A DNA stretch of 64,000 nucleotides from Lysobacterales bacterium (GTDB lineage Bacteria > Pseudomonadota > Gammaproteobacteria > Xanthomonadales > Ahniellaceae). Under the pieces are notes generated by a model. It had not been told where the DNA came from, ran no database searches, and saw nothing but the letters and a program-made list of their open reading frames with translations. This document shows, in pieces, positions 43,749 through 52,967 of the stretch (position 1 is the first letter of the stretch; each line of letters opens with the position of its first letter). Made by a program: the position numbers and the translations under genes. The stretch is taken from positions 1,178,001-1,242,000 of the forward strand of contig JADJCM010000001.1 of NCBI GenBank assembly GCA_016703225.1, given 5' to 3'.

Positions 43749-44765
43749 GTGACCGCTCTTGCCGTCGTCATCACGACGATCCAGTCTCCTACGGCTGCGG
43801 TGCAGCAGTTGCTCGCGAGGCTCGACAAATTGGCAGCACCGTTGCTCATCATCGGAGATCGCAAGGGTCCCGCTCGCTTCGATGCCGCTGGGGCGGTGTT
43901 CCTTGATCTGGCGGCTCAATTCGAGTCACCTTTCGAACTCGCACGTGTCGGCCCGACCGGCCACTATACCCGCAAGAATATCGGCTACCTCGAGGCGATC
44001 CGCCTCGGTGCCCGCTGCATCTATGAGACCGACGACGACAATGCACCGCTCGACGCCTGGTCGCCGCGATCACAGGAGGTCGAGGCGCGGCAGATCGACA
44101 GTCCGGGCTGGGTCAACGTCTATCGCAGCTTCAGTTCGGAACGCATCTGGCCACGCGGACTGCCGCTCGATGAAGTCGTTCGCTCGAGCGCTTCGCCGCC
44201 GCCCCTCGCCGCTGCGACCCGCGTCGTCCGTGCGCCGATCCAGCAGGGCCTGGCCAACGGCGCGCCCGACGTCGACGCGGTCTGGCGACTCGTGCTCGAT
44301 CGACCTTTCGACTTTGACGGCGGCCCGAGCGTCGTGCTGGCGCCGGGCTCATGGTGTCCGTTCAACAGCCAGAGCACCTGGTGGTGGCCGGACGTCTATC
44401 CGCTGCTGTACCTGCCGAGCTTCTGCTCGTTCCGGATGACCGACATCTGGCGCAGCTTCGTCGCGCAGCGCTGCCTCTGGGAACTGGGGCTGGGTGTCGT
44501 GTTCCATGCCGCGGAAGTTGTGCAGGACCGCAACCTGCACAATCTGATGCGCGACTTCAACGACGAGATCCCGGGCTACCAGCGCAATCGTGAGCTGGCC
44601 GAGGTGCTCGCGGACACCGCGCTGCTCCCGGGCACAGGCGCGATCGGCGAGAACCTGCAGCGCTGCTACGAGGCCTTGGTACGGCACAACTTCTTTGCAC
44701 GCGAGGAACTGGATCTCTTGCGCGCGTGGCGCGATGGTCTGGAACGGACTAGACATGGCTTCTGA
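43749..44765 (+). CDS. STELLO/DUF288-type glycosyltransferase-like protein
   Basis: A 338-residue protein beginning ALAVVITTIQSPTAAVQQLL. Conserved pieces GHYTRKNIGYLEAIRLGA, YETDDDNAP (DxD-like), GWVNVYRSFSSERIWPRGLPL and PFNSQSTWW are those of the DUF288/STELLO family. STELLO proteins in plants affect cellulose synthase trafficking and have a glycosyltransferase-like fold. Bacterial members occur in polysaccharide loci with unproven activity. GTG start at 43749 with AGGAT upstream. It overlaps the next gene by 11 bases. Confidence 0.82.
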   Translation: MTALAVVITTIQSPTAAVQQLLARLDKLAAPLLIIGDRKGPARFDAAGAVFLDLAAQFESPFELARVGPTGHYTRKNIGYLEAIRLGARCIYETDDDNAPLDAWSPRSQEVEARQIDSPGWVNVYRSFSSERIWPRGLPLDEVVRSSASPPPLAAATRVVRAPIQQGLANGAPDVDAVWRLVLDRPFDFDGGPSVVLAPGSWCPFNSQSTWWWPDVYPLLYLPSFCSFRMTDIWRSFVAQRCLWELGLGVVFHAAEVVQDRNLHNLMRDFNDEIPGYQRNRELAEVLADTALLPGTGAIGENLQRCYEALVRHNFFAREELDLLRAWRDGLERTRHGF

Positions 44766-45690
44766 GTCCAATCCCCACGCGGCACGTCCGCTGGTCTCGA
44801 TCATCGTGCCCAGCTACAACCAGGGTCGTTTCATTCGGCGTACTCTGGAGTCGATCCTGTCGCAGGACTACCGGCCGATTGAGATCTTGGTCATCGACGG
44901 CGCGTCCAGGGACGAAACAGTATCAATTCTTGAAGAATTCTCGCATCACCCGGAACTGCGCTGGGTCTCTGAGCCGGACAGCGGTGTTGTCGAAGCCGTG
45001 AACAAGGGCTTCGCGCGTGCGCGCGGCGAGATTGGTGCAATCCAGAGTTCGGATGATTTCTACCTGCCTGGTGCGATCAGTGCCGGTGTCGCAGCGCTGC
45101 AATCGGATCCCGCGCTGGCTTTCGTGTTTGGCGACATCGCCAAAGTCGATGCCGAAGGCAAGGAGCTTTCACGCACACAGCTCGCGCCATATTCGCTGGT
45201 CGGCGTGCTGACGATGGAAACCTGGATTCCTCAGCCTTCGACATTCTTCAGAATGCCATTGGCGAAGTCACTCGGCGGCTGGCGCGAGGAAGTGCCGTAC
45301 GCCGCCGACACCGACTTGTGGCTGCGCATGGCGTTGAAGCATTCAGCGCGCAAGCTCGATCGCCTGATGGCCGAACGGTCCATGCATGAGGCCCAGCGCG
45401 ACAAACACGGCCTGCGCATCGTGCGCGACTACGCCAAGACGATCGACACCCTGCCCGGATTGAAAGAAGCACCGTCAACGGTCAAGCGCGCTGCCGAGGC
45501 GGGAAAGTGGCTGATGGCGAACCGCTACGACGTCGAGGCGGGTGAACTCACTCGCGTCGCTCGCCTATGGTTCGCCGTGGGTCGCTACCCGAAGATCGGT
45601 GCGCGCTATACGTTGCGCGACTTCATCCCCGGTGGCAATCCCCTGCGCGCCCTGGCAACGCGTCTGGCGCGGAGATTCCACCTGCGCTGA
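44755..45690 (+). CDS. Glycosyltransferase family 2
   Basis: A 311-residue GT-A enzyme. The start VSIIVPSYNQGRFIRRTLESIL, the nucleotide-binding VIDGASRDETVSIL and the DxD equivalent in GAIQSSDDFYLPGA are typical of GT2. A C-terminal helical region follows. It starts inside the end of the STELLO-like gene and its stop overlaps the next ATG (TGATG). Donor sugar unknown. Confidence 0.92.
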   Translation: MASESNPHAARPLVSIIVPSYNQGRFIRRTLESILSQDYRPIEILVIDGASRDETVSILEEFSHHPELRWVSEPDSGVVEAVNKGFARARGEIGAIQSSDDFYLPGAISAGVAALQSDPALAFVFGDIAKVDAEGKELSRTQLAPYSLVGVLTMETWIPQPSTFFRMPLAKSLGGWREEVPYAADTDLWLRMALKHSARKLDRLMAERSMHEAQRDKHGLRIVRDYAKTIDTLPGLKEAPSTVKRAAEAGKWLMANRYDVEAGELTRVARLWFAVGRYPKIGARYTLRDFIPGGNPLRALATRLARRFHLR

Positions 45691-47516
45691 TGTGCGGCAT
45701 TTTCGGCACTGTCGGACGTGAGGACCACCGCGGATTGCGCGACGCGGCGCTGACGTTGAAGCATCGTGGTCCCGATGGCTTTGGCGAATGGACGTCGCCG
45801 GACCGTGACGTCTATCTCGCCCATTGCCGTCTGAAGATCATCGACCTCAGCGAGGCCGGGCGCCAGCCGATGGCGAATGAAGACGGCAGCATCCAGCTCA
45901 CATTCAACGGCGAAATCTACAATTTTCTTGAGCTCCGCAAAGAACTTGAAGCCGTCGGACATCGGTTCGCATCGAAGTCCGACTCGGAGGTCATCGTCCA
46001 CGGATACGAGCAATGGGGCGCGGAGGTCGTTCGCCGCCTGCGCGGCATCTTCGCGTTTGCAGTCTGGGATCACCCTCGGAGGCGGCTGCTGCTGGCGCGC
46101 GATCACCTCGGCGTAAAGCCCCTGTACTACGCGATCCACGGCAGCGAGCTGATCTTCGCATCGGAACCGCGGGCGCTGCTTCAGCTGATGAAACAGGGTC
46201 GAGTCGTCGATCAGGATGGTCTGTTCGATTTCCTGCGCCTCGGCTACGTCGCCGGCTCGCGCTCGATCTGGCAGGGCATCTCGCGTCTGCCCGCCGCCTC
46301 GACACTGCTGTTCGAGCGCGTGGATGCTCGTGCCACGATTCAGCGATTCTGGTCCCTCCCGCAAACGGAGTCTGTACTGAGCGAAGGCGAGGCCGTGGAT
46401 CGTGCCGACGCGCTGGTGGCTTCCGCCGTTGGCGAGCAGATGGTCAGCGATGTGCCGATCGGACTTTTCCTCAGCGGCGGCATCGACTCGTCACTGATCG
46501 CGGCGTATGCCAATCGCGGCGCCAACGCAGTCGACAGCTTTTTCGTTGATTTCGGGGATTGGGGCGGCTCGGAGCGCGGCGATGCCGAGGCGGCAGCGAT
46601 GCACGTCGGTACTCGCCACCATGTCGACGAGATCGACCCGGCCACCCTGGCGCCGAGGACGGAGTCTGACGCCCGCCTATTCTTCTCCGCCTTCGACGAA
46701 CCGATCGCAGACCAGTCGCTTCTTCCGACCTGGCATCTAGCCCGCAAGACGCGGCGTCACGTTACGGTCACGCTGTCGGGTGATGGCGGTGACGAACTGT
46801 TTTGCGGCTACTCCTGGTACCGGCAGGTCAAGGCTACGCCGCGACGCAGACTGGCATGGTTGGTTGAGGGATGGCGGCGTCGCCTGGGGTTGGGGAGGCA
46901 GTGGCCGCAAGGGTGCGCTGGCCAGGACGAGTACTACCACCTGTTGCACTTTCCCTCCTTCGGTCTCCATGAACTCGTGCAGCTTTTCCCCTCGGTCTTT
47001 GCGGCGCGGTTCGAGCATCGCGGCGGCATTCCCGAGCAACGGCACAATCCTTGGTCGCCGCGACTGACCAAGCATTGGCAGCACGTCGACATCCACAGCT
47101 TTCTCGTCGACAGCAATCTGGCCCGGGTCGATCGCGCGTCAATGGCTCACGGACTGGAAGTCCGCGTGCCGCTGCTCGACCATCGGATCGCGGAGTTCGC
47201 GATGTCGCTGCCGCCGGCGCTTCTTGAGTCGGGCGACCAGGGCAAGCCCCTGCTGCGTAGGCTTGCAGCCCGCAATCTCCCCGGTTCACTGTGCACGAAG
47301 CCCAAGCAGGGTTTTTCCTTTCCCTGGCACCGCCTGATCGAACAGGCGACGATCCACACCGCCCTGCGCAACGGATCGCTGGTCCGGCTTGGACTTCTGG
47401 ACCGGGCGGGACTCGAACGCTGGCTCGGCACGCCGGCTCATGAATTGAAGCTCTGGTTGTTGTTTGTGCTCGAGAACTGGTCGCGCAACTGGCTTGCACC
47501 GGAGTTCTCCGAGTGA
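45690..47516 (+). CDS. asnB: AsnB-type glutamine amidotransferase, second copy
   Basis: A 608-residue paralogue of the enzyme at 39467. Cys2 (MCGIFGTVG), KHRGPDGFGEW, NGEIYNF and PP-loop SGGIDSS (262-268), with LSGDGGDELFCGYSW. Sequence differs enough from the first copy that the two are probably specific for different acceptors, for example two different uronic acids (inference). Coupled to both neighbours by overlapping start and stop codons. Confidence 0.92.
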   Translation: MCGIFGTVGREDHRGLRDAALTLKHRGPDGFGEWTSPDRDVYLAHCRLKIIDLSEAGRQPMANEDGSIQLTFNGEIYNFLELRKELEAVGHRFASKSDSEVIVHGYEQWGAEVVRRLRGIFAFAVWDHPRRRLLLARDHLGVKPLYYAIHGSELIFASEPRALLQLMKQGRVVDQDGLFDFLRLGYVAGSRSIWQGISRLPAASTLLFERVDARATIQRFWSLPQTESVLSEGEAVDRADALVASAVGEQMVSDVPIGLFLSGGIDSSLIAAYANRGANAVDSFFVDFGDWGGSERGDAEAAAMHVGTRHHVDEIDPATLAPRTESDARLFFSAFDEPIADQSLLPTWHLARKTRRHVTVTLSGDGGDELFCGYSWYRQVKATPRRRLAWLVEGWRRRLGLGRQWPQGCAGQDEYYHLLHFPSFGLHELVQLFPSVFAARFEHRGGIPEQRHNPWSPRLTKHWQHVDIHSFLVDSNLARVDRASMAHGLEVRVPLLDHRIAEFAMSLPPALLESGDQGKPLLRRLAARNLPGSLCTKPKQGFSFPWHRLIEQATIHTALRNGSLVRLGLLDRAGLERWLGTPAHELKLWLLFVLENWSRNWLAPEFSE

Positions 47517-48547
47517 CGCCGTGGCAACGCTTGGTCGGGCTTCCGGGTGTGGTGCTGCTCGACCTCGTCAGGTACCGGCGTGCACTGGCCCGATCGGGCC
47601 CGGGCCACTGCAGCGAAAACGACGGCTGGATCTCAGTCTGCAACCGCATCGAACGACTGGTGCCAGAGCCGGGGCAGAGAGGCGTCCGTTGTGATTGGCT
47701 CTGGGGCAGCACACTGCATGCGCCGCTGGTTCTCCCATCGCTCGCCCGACAGTTGATGCGAGCGGCATTGAGCGAATGGCCAATTGCTTTTGCTGACGAG
47801 CCGCCTCGCGCTCTCGGCGCTCCGAAGGTGTCGTTCATCTTCGCGCACTCCGGTGCCGACCGACTGCCGCAATTGCGTCTCACGATCCGCAGCATCTTCG
47901 CGCAGCACGTGGTGCCGGTCGAGGTGATCGTGGTTGACGAGTCGCCGCGTCCGCTGATCGCGCAGATGCCCGAAGGGATCGTCTACCGGCACCTGGCCAA
48001 ACATGAGTTCCTGCAACCTTGGCACAAGACGCGCGCCTACAACGTGGGCGCGACTCTGGCGCGCAGCGACATCCTTGTCTTCCAGGATGGTGACATCTGC
48101 GTGCCGCGTCGCTACGCAGAAGAGGTCGTCCATGCCATCGAGGACCGCGGTTTTGCCGCTGCGTCGCTGCAGCGCTTCCTGTTCTATCTTGATCCGTCGG
48201 GTGCTCGCCAAGTGGAACTGATGGAGACTTTCGACGACTCGCTGACGCCCGAGGAGGTCGTCCAGAACTGGAAGGGCGGCACGATCGCAATTCGACGTGA
48301 CGCATTCGACGCGATCGGCGGCTTCGACGAAGCCTTCGTCGGCTGGGGCGGCGAGGACGCGGAGTTCTACGACCGCTGTGGCGAAGTGGGCCACTGCCGC
48401 CTCGGTTATCTCCCATTCGTACACCTGTGGCATCCACCACAGCCTTCCAAGTCGGGCGTAGAACGCGAGATGAACGTCGAGTTCTTTCGTCGCAAGATGG
48501 AGATCCCCCGGTCCCAGCGGATCGGGGCATTGAGGCAGATTCCATGA
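47513..48547 (+). CDS. Glycosyltransferase family 2 (GT-A, galactosyltransferase-like)
   Basis: A 344-residue protein with an extra N-terminal domain of about 110 residues, then a GT-A core: VSFIFAHSGADRLPQL, EVIVVDESPRP, and LARSDILVFQDGDICVP holding the DxD. The acceptor motif GGFDEAFVGWGGEDAEFYDRC is typical of glycosyltransferase family 2 and chondroitin-polymerase-like enzymes. GTG start at 47513 overlaps the asnB stop (GTGA). Confidence 0.88.
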   Translation: MTPWQRLVGLPGVVLLDLVRYRRALARSGPGHCSENDGWISVCNRIERLVPEPGQRGVRCDWLWGSTLHAPLVLPSLARQLMRAALSEWPIAFADEPPRALGAPKVSFIFAHSGADRLPQLRLTIRSIFAQHVVPVEVIVVDESPRPLIAQMPEGIVYRHLAKHEFLQPWHKTRAYNVGATLARSDILVFQDGDICVPRRYAEEVVHAIEDRGFAAASLQRFLFYLDPSGARQVELMETFDDSLTPEEVVQNWKGGTIAIRRDAFDAIGGFDEAFVGWGGEDAEFYDRCGEVGHCRLGYLPFVHLWHPPQPSKSGVEREMNVEFFRRKMEIPRSQRIGALRQIP

Positions 48548-49545
48548 GTCTGCGCTTGGCGATCATCGGCTGTGGGGCGATCGCGGACGAGATGCACCTT
48601 CCGACCGTGCACGCCCACCCTGGCGTCACCCTCTCTGCAGTGGTCGATCCCGATCTGGAGCGCGCGCGCTCGGTTGCAGCGCGTTGGGAGGCGAAATCTT
48701 TCGCATCGACACTTGATGCAGTGGACACTCCACTCGACGCCGCGATCATCTGCACGCCTCCGGGAGTGCGCCCGCAGCTGATCGCGGCGGCGTTCCAGCG
48801 TGGCCTGCATGTATTGGCGGAGAAGCCACTCGCGAATTCTGTTTCCGAGTGCCACGAGATCATCGAGGGCGCGAGGTCCTCGGGGCGCGTCCTGGCGGTA
48901 TCGCACATGTTTCGCTTCTATCCTGTGCGAGCGCGTTTGCAGCATCTGCTGGCCGAGCATGGACTGGGTCACGTCCGAGCCGTGCGCATGCATGAAGGAG
49001 CGCCCTACGCGTGGAGCCCTCGCAGCGGCTATACCTTCAAGCGCAGCGAGGTGAGCGGCGGCGTTTTGGTCAATGCCGGCATCCACTCGCTCGACTCGCT
49101 GATTCACTGGTTCGGCGATCCTTCGATCGAGTCCTATGAGGACGACGCGATCGGCGGCCTGGAAAGTAACGCAAAGGCTCGGCTCGCATTCCGTGACGGC
49201 ATTGTTGCTGACTTCAGGATCAGCAGAACCTGTCGACTGCCCTCCCGATTCGAGATCACGTGCGAGCGCGGCCAAATCTCCTTCACCAATCGCGACACGA
49301 TCGAGTATTCGGTCGAACGTGACGGGCGGAGATCGCTGCATCGCGTCGAGAGCGGAATGTCCAATCCCGCCCAATGCTGGCTAGCCCAGCTCGATGACTT
49401 CGTCGGCGCGATCCACTCTGGAGTGCGACCGCAGATCGATGGCAACGAGGCCACTCGCGTCGTTCGGCTGGTCGAGGATCTCTATGGACGAAAGCGAACA
49501 CGCCCTTTGCCAGCGGTCACTCCAACACCGGGGCAGTGCTGGTGA
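48544..49545 (+). CDS. Gfo/Idh/MocA-family oxidoreductase
   Basis: A 333-residue NAD(P)-dependent oxidoreductase: Rossmann start LAIIGCGAIADEMHLPTV, the EKPLANS motif with the catalytic Lys, and a C-terminal alpha/beta domain (GGVLVNAGIHSLDSLIHW). In surface-glycan loci such enzymes oxidise or reduce UDP- or dTDP-sugars, for example the 3-position of UDP-HexNAcA. Substrate not determinable here. ATGA overlaps at both ends. Confidence 0.88.
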   Translation: MSLRLAIIGCGAIADEMHLPTVHAHPGVTLSAVVDPDLERARSVAARWEAKSFASTLDAVDTPLDAAIICTPPGVRPQLIAAAFQRGLHVLAEKPLANSVSECHEIIEGARSSGRVLAVSHMFRFYPVRARLQHLLAEHGLGHVRAVRMHEGAPYAWSPRSGYTFKRSEVSGGVLVNAGIHSLDSLIHWFGDPSIESYEDDAIGGLESNAKARLAFRDGIVADFRISRTCRLPSRFEITCERGQISFTNRDTIEYSVERDGRRSLHRVESGMSNPAQCWLAQLDDFVGAIHSGVRPQIDGNEATRVVRLVEDLYGRKRTRPLPAVTPTPGQCW

Positions 49546-50633
49546 ACTACCGCGACACGCCGGTCCTCGTTATCGGTGGTACCGGCTTCGTCGGTGGTCG
49601 CCTGGCAGAGCGTCTGTTGCTCGAGCAGGGAGCGCGGGTGCGAGTCACTGTCCGGGATTGGCGCAAGGCAACCTGGATTTCCCGCTCGACCGCCGACTTG
49701 GTCGAAGCCGATGTCATGGATGCAGAGTCGCTCAGGGCAGCCGTCCGCGGCTGCGCCATCGTCTTTCATTGTGCGAGCGGCCCCGCAGAAGCAGGCGGCT
49801 ACTTGCGGACCAATCGCGACGGTACTGCGAACGTGATTGCTGCGTGCGTCGCCGCCGGAGTTCAGCGTCTGGTCTATGTCAGCAGCGTCGCCGTGCACGC
49901 GATGAAGCCTGGGTTGCAACTGTCCAGTGCCTCGCCACTCATCATGACCGGTCGTGACTACAGCGATTCAAAGGTCGTCGCCGAGCGACTGATTGACGAA
50001 GCACAGGCGCGCTCACAGCTCTCGACCGTCATCGTTCGTCCAACCTACGTGTGGGGCCCGCGGTCGCATGTGTTCACGATGCGTCAGATGCGCGAGCTGA
50101 AGAACGGCATGTTCCGATACGTCGATCAAGGTTCTCCGGTCGCGAACGCCGTGTACATCGACAACCTGGTGGACGCCCTGCTCGCTGCGGGAGTCCGACC
50201 GGAAGCCGATGGCCGGCGATTCCTGATCACCGACGGAAACGACTATCGCTGGCGCGACCTCTTTGGCGCGTATGTCCGCCACCTCGGCCTCGTCGAACCT
50301 CCATCGCTATCGTCCCAATCGCTCTTGAATCGACGAGGGGCCCGCGCGCTGGCCCAGGTTGAACGCGTCCTCGAAGGCATGCTGGGTACTCGCCCACTGC
50401 CAGTGCGCGCCGTTCGGCGACTCGTGCGCATGACGCGCGACGCGTTGCGGCGACGCTTCGTCGATCCTTGGGAGCTGGACAAGTACGCCTGCGATACATC
50501 GGCTGACATCGAGGACGCCCGACGCTACCTCGACTATCACCCGCGCTTCGATCTCGCGCGAGGATTGGCCGACACTCTGGACTGGGTGGACGACCAGATG
50601 GGCTTCGAACTTGGTCTGGAGTCACGTTCATGA
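49542..50633 (+). CDS. NAD-dependent epimerase/dehydratase family protein
   Basis: A 363-residue extended SDR with VLVIGGTGFVGGRLAERLL, YVSSVAVHAMKP and the YSDSKVVAERLI catalytic Tyr-Lys. The pattern is closer to the 3-beta-hydroxysteroid dehydrogenase-like branch than to GalE. It probably reduces or epimerises a nucleotide sugar together with the preceding oxidoreductase. A GTG at 49542 (GTGA overlap) or 49536 could be the start. Confidence 0.82.
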   Translation: MNYRDTPVLVIGGTGFVGGRLAERLLLEQGARVRVTVRDWRKATWISRSTADLVEADVMDAESLRAAVRGCAIVFHCASGPAEAGGYLRTNRDGTANVIAACVAAGVQRLVYVSSVAVHAMKPGLQLSSASPLIMTGRDYSDSKVVAERLIDEAQARSQLSTVIVRPTYVWGPRSHVFTMRQMRELKNGMFRYVDQGSPVANAVYIDNLVDALLAAGVRPEADGRRFLITDGNDYRWRDLFGAYVRHLGLVEPPSLSSQSLLNRRGARALAQVERVLEGMLGTRPLPVRAVRRLVRMTRDALRRRFVDPWELDKYACDTSADIEDARRYLDYHPRFDLARGLADTLDWVDDQMGFELGLESRS

Positions 50634-51385
50634 GTTCGCGGAAGTCTTCCATCGCAACCCTGCTTCGTCGCCCTGCCGGTCATACGTGGCGTCGTCTGCG
50701 CTGGTTCGGCCTCGCGCGGTACTGCGTGCTATGCCGCAGTCATCTCCGGACCTTCCTGCCTCATGGGAATCCGATCCGCGCACAATCAGTTTGCCCGGTC
50801 TGCCAATCGCGAGAACGCCACCGCCTGGCCTGGCTGTATCTCGAGCGCCATCTGCACGGCTCGGTTCGCCCATGTCGACTCCTGCACCTAGCCCCGGAGC
50901 CGTCAATCGCGGCCCGGCTACGTGCACATCCCGGCGTCGAGTACGTGAGTGGAGACCTTCGCGCGACGGAAGGAATTAGGCTCGATGTGCGCGCACTGCC
51001 ATTTGCCAGCGCCAGTTTCGATCTAGTCTACTGTTCGCATGTGCTGAACATGGTGGACGATGACGTGGCTGCATTGTCGGAAATCGGACGGGTCATGCAC
51101 GCAAACGGAATGCTGCTGATCCAGGTTCCAGTCTCGCCCAACGCGCGAACCCTCAGCATTCCGGACCGTCGCGACACTACGCGGCGCATGAAGGCCTTTG
51201 GAGACCCCGACATCGCTCACTTGCATGGTCAGGACGTGGTCGAACGCTTTGGCCAAGGGGGACTCGGAGTCGAACGAGTCGACTTGGCGGCGAAGTTCAG
51301 CCCGTCGGACTTCGAGCGACTCGGACTGATTCGCGAAGACCTCGTTCTTTGTCGTCCGATCTCTCCGGCGGCGCACTCCCCATGA
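50630..51385 (+). CDS. SAM methyltransferase with N-terminal Cys4 motif, first of tandem pair
   Basis: A 251-residue protein. An N-terminal CVLC ... FLPHG ... CPVCQSRERHRL motif looks like a four-cysteine zinc site. A degenerate class I methyltransferase core follows (LLHLAPEPSIAARL, DVRALPFASASFDLVYCSHVL). The next gene has the same order of motifs, so the pair arose by duplication. Overlaps its neighbours by ATGA. Substrate unknown. Confidence 0.82.
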   Translation: MSSRKSSIATLLRRPAGHTWRRLRWFGLARYCVLCRSHLRTFLPHGNPIRAQSVCPVCQSRERHRLAWLYLERHLHGSVRPCRLLHLAPEPSIAARLRAHPGVEYVSGDLRATEGIRLDVRALPFASASFDLVYCSHVLNMVDDDVAALSEIGRVMHANGMLLIQVPVSPNARTLSIPDRRDTTRRMKAFGDPDIAHLHGQDVVERFGQGGLGVERVDLAAKFSPSDFERLGLIREDLVLCRPISPAAHSP

Positions 51386-52155
51386 GCCTCAAGTCTCTAC
51401 TGCGTCGAATCGTTCCAGCGTCATGGCGCCCTTGGATTCGTCGCTACCACACCCGCGCTTACTACTTCGGGCTCGCCCGTCGCTGCAACATCTGCGGCGG
51501 AAGATGGCGGAGCTTTCTCCCGCATGGAATTGATCTTCCACCCGCTTATCACGTCGAGCCCGACTTTCTTTGTCCAATGTGCCGTTCCAAGCCGCCGCAT
51601 CGCTTGGTTTGTCTGTATCTGGATGCGCACCAAGAACTGTTTGTTCGCGGCGGACTGCTCGTGCACGTCGCACCGGAGCACGGCTTCGGCCCCAGTCTGG
51701 CCAAAGCCGCCGCAGCACATGGCATGTGCTACCGAAGCGGTGACATTCGCGCAGCGGGCGACGCACACCTCGACATTGTCAACATGCCATTTCCGGATGG
51801 ATCGGTCTCCCTGTTCTATTGCTGCCACGTGCTCAACTCGTTGCAAGACGATCGCGCGGCGATGCGCGAAGTCCTTAGGGTGCTGCACCCGGATGGGCTG
51901 GCAATACTTCAAGTTCCGGCTTTCTACTGGGGTGAAACCACGCAGGAGACGAACAGCGCCGAAGAGAGAATGGCTGCTTTCGGCGACGATGGGATCTACC
52001 GCAACTACACTGATGACGACTTTCGGAATCGCTTGCGGGCCACGGGCTTCGAGGTATCCGTGTTTTCCACGACGGAGTTGCCGCCGCAAATCGTTGGATG
52101 TCTGCAGCTCAAGCGAGAATTCGTCCATCTTTGCCGGAAGTCGAAGCAAGCATGA
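51382..52155 (+). CDS. SAM methyltransferase with N-terminal Cys4 motif, second of tandem pair
   Basis: A 257-residue paralogue of the preceding gene. It carries CNIC ... SFLPHG ... CPMCRSKPPHRLVCLYL, then VHVAPEHGFGPSLAKA and NMPFPDGSVSLFYCCHVLN. The cysteine spacing and the FLPHG and APE motifs are shared. The ATG at 51382 lies on the previous stop (ATGA). Two such enzymes side by side may act on two positions of the same sugar (inference). Confidence 0.82.
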   Translation: MSLKSLLRRIVPASWRPWIRRYHTRAYYFGLARRCNICGGRWRSFLPHGIDLPPAYHVEPDFLCPMCRSKPPHRLVCLYLDAHQELFVRGGLLVHVAPEHGFGPSLAKAAAAHGMCYRSGDIRAAGDAHLDIVNMPFPDGSVSLFYCCHVLNSLQDDRAAMREVLRVLHPDGLAILQVPAFYWGETTQETNSAEERMAAFGDDGIYRNYTDDDFRNRLRATGFEVSVFSTTELPPQIVGCLQLKREFVHLCRKSKQA

Positions 52156-52967
52156 GTCTTCCCGTTACAGTGTCTTTGACGTTTGACGACGCACTTCCCG
52201 AACATCTCGACGTCGCAGTCCCAACGCTCGAGCGACATCGATTGCGCGCAAGCTTTTACGTCAACGTCGGAAGTGAGTCCTTTTGCTCGCGCATGCAGGA
52301 CTGGACTGCCGTGGCGATGCGCGGCCACGAACTTGGCAACCACACGGTGTTCCATCCTGGCGTGTCGAGCAAGCCATGGGTCACCCACGGGATAGCACTC
52401 GATGACTACTCATTGGACCGGATGCGCCACGAACTAGTGGTTGCCAACCGCATTCTGCAAGCAATTGACGGACGAACGACCCGCAGCTTTGCCTTTCCAT
52501 GCAGCAATCCGTGGTTGGGTCGGCCCGGCTGGCCTCGACGCGTGCTAACCAGACTGGGTCTAGAACGTACACGCATCATGGGCTTTGTAGACCGACATCG
52601 TCTGGATGTCGGCTCGCAGCGCAGGGATTACTCGCCGCTGGTTCGTGAGTTTTTCCCCGCCGCGCGTTGCGGAGGTGTCGCACCGGACGCTCTGCCGGCG
52701 CTGCCGGAGGACTGGCATCGCGTTCGCGCCGTGGATGGCGACGGCGCCAATCTTTCGGGCTTGCGAAGCGCCCTTGAAACTGCAGTGGGAAGAACACGAT
52801 GGGCAGTATTCGTGTTCCATGGGGTCGGCGGCGGTCACCGCTTGAATGTCGAGCGCGGGACCTTCGCGTCGTTTTGCGCCGACCTCGCCAACGACCCGCG
52901 CGTAGAGGTCTTGCCGTTCATCGACGCCGCGTTGCGCCTCGGTGCCAAGGAGCCGCGTCTTGCCTGA
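52152..52967 (+). CDS. Polysaccharide deacetylase (NodB-like)
   Basis: A 271-residue protein starting SLTFDDALPEH with the metal and catalytic Asp pair at 12-13. The second motif HELGNHTVFHPG supplies His64 and His68, and AFPCSNPW is the third. No signal peptide is seen, so it may act on a lipid-linked or nucleotide-linked intermediate in the cytoplasm. Coupled to the methyltransferase gene by ATGA. The following glycosyltransferase overlaps it by 26 bases if its GTG is used. Confidence 0.87.
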   Translation: MSLPVTVSLTFDDALPEHLDVAVPTLERHRLRASFYVNVGSESFCSRMQDWTAVAMRGHELGNHTVFHPGVSSKPWVTHGIALDDYSLDRMRHELVVANRILQAIDGRTTRSFAFPCSNPWLGRPGWPRRVLTRLGLERTRIMGFVDRHRLDVGSQRRDYSPLVREFFPAARCGGVAPDALPALPEDWHRVRAVDGDGANLSGLRSALETAVGRTRWAVFVFHGVGGGHRLNVERGTFASFCADLANDPRVEVLPFIDAALRLGAKEPRLA

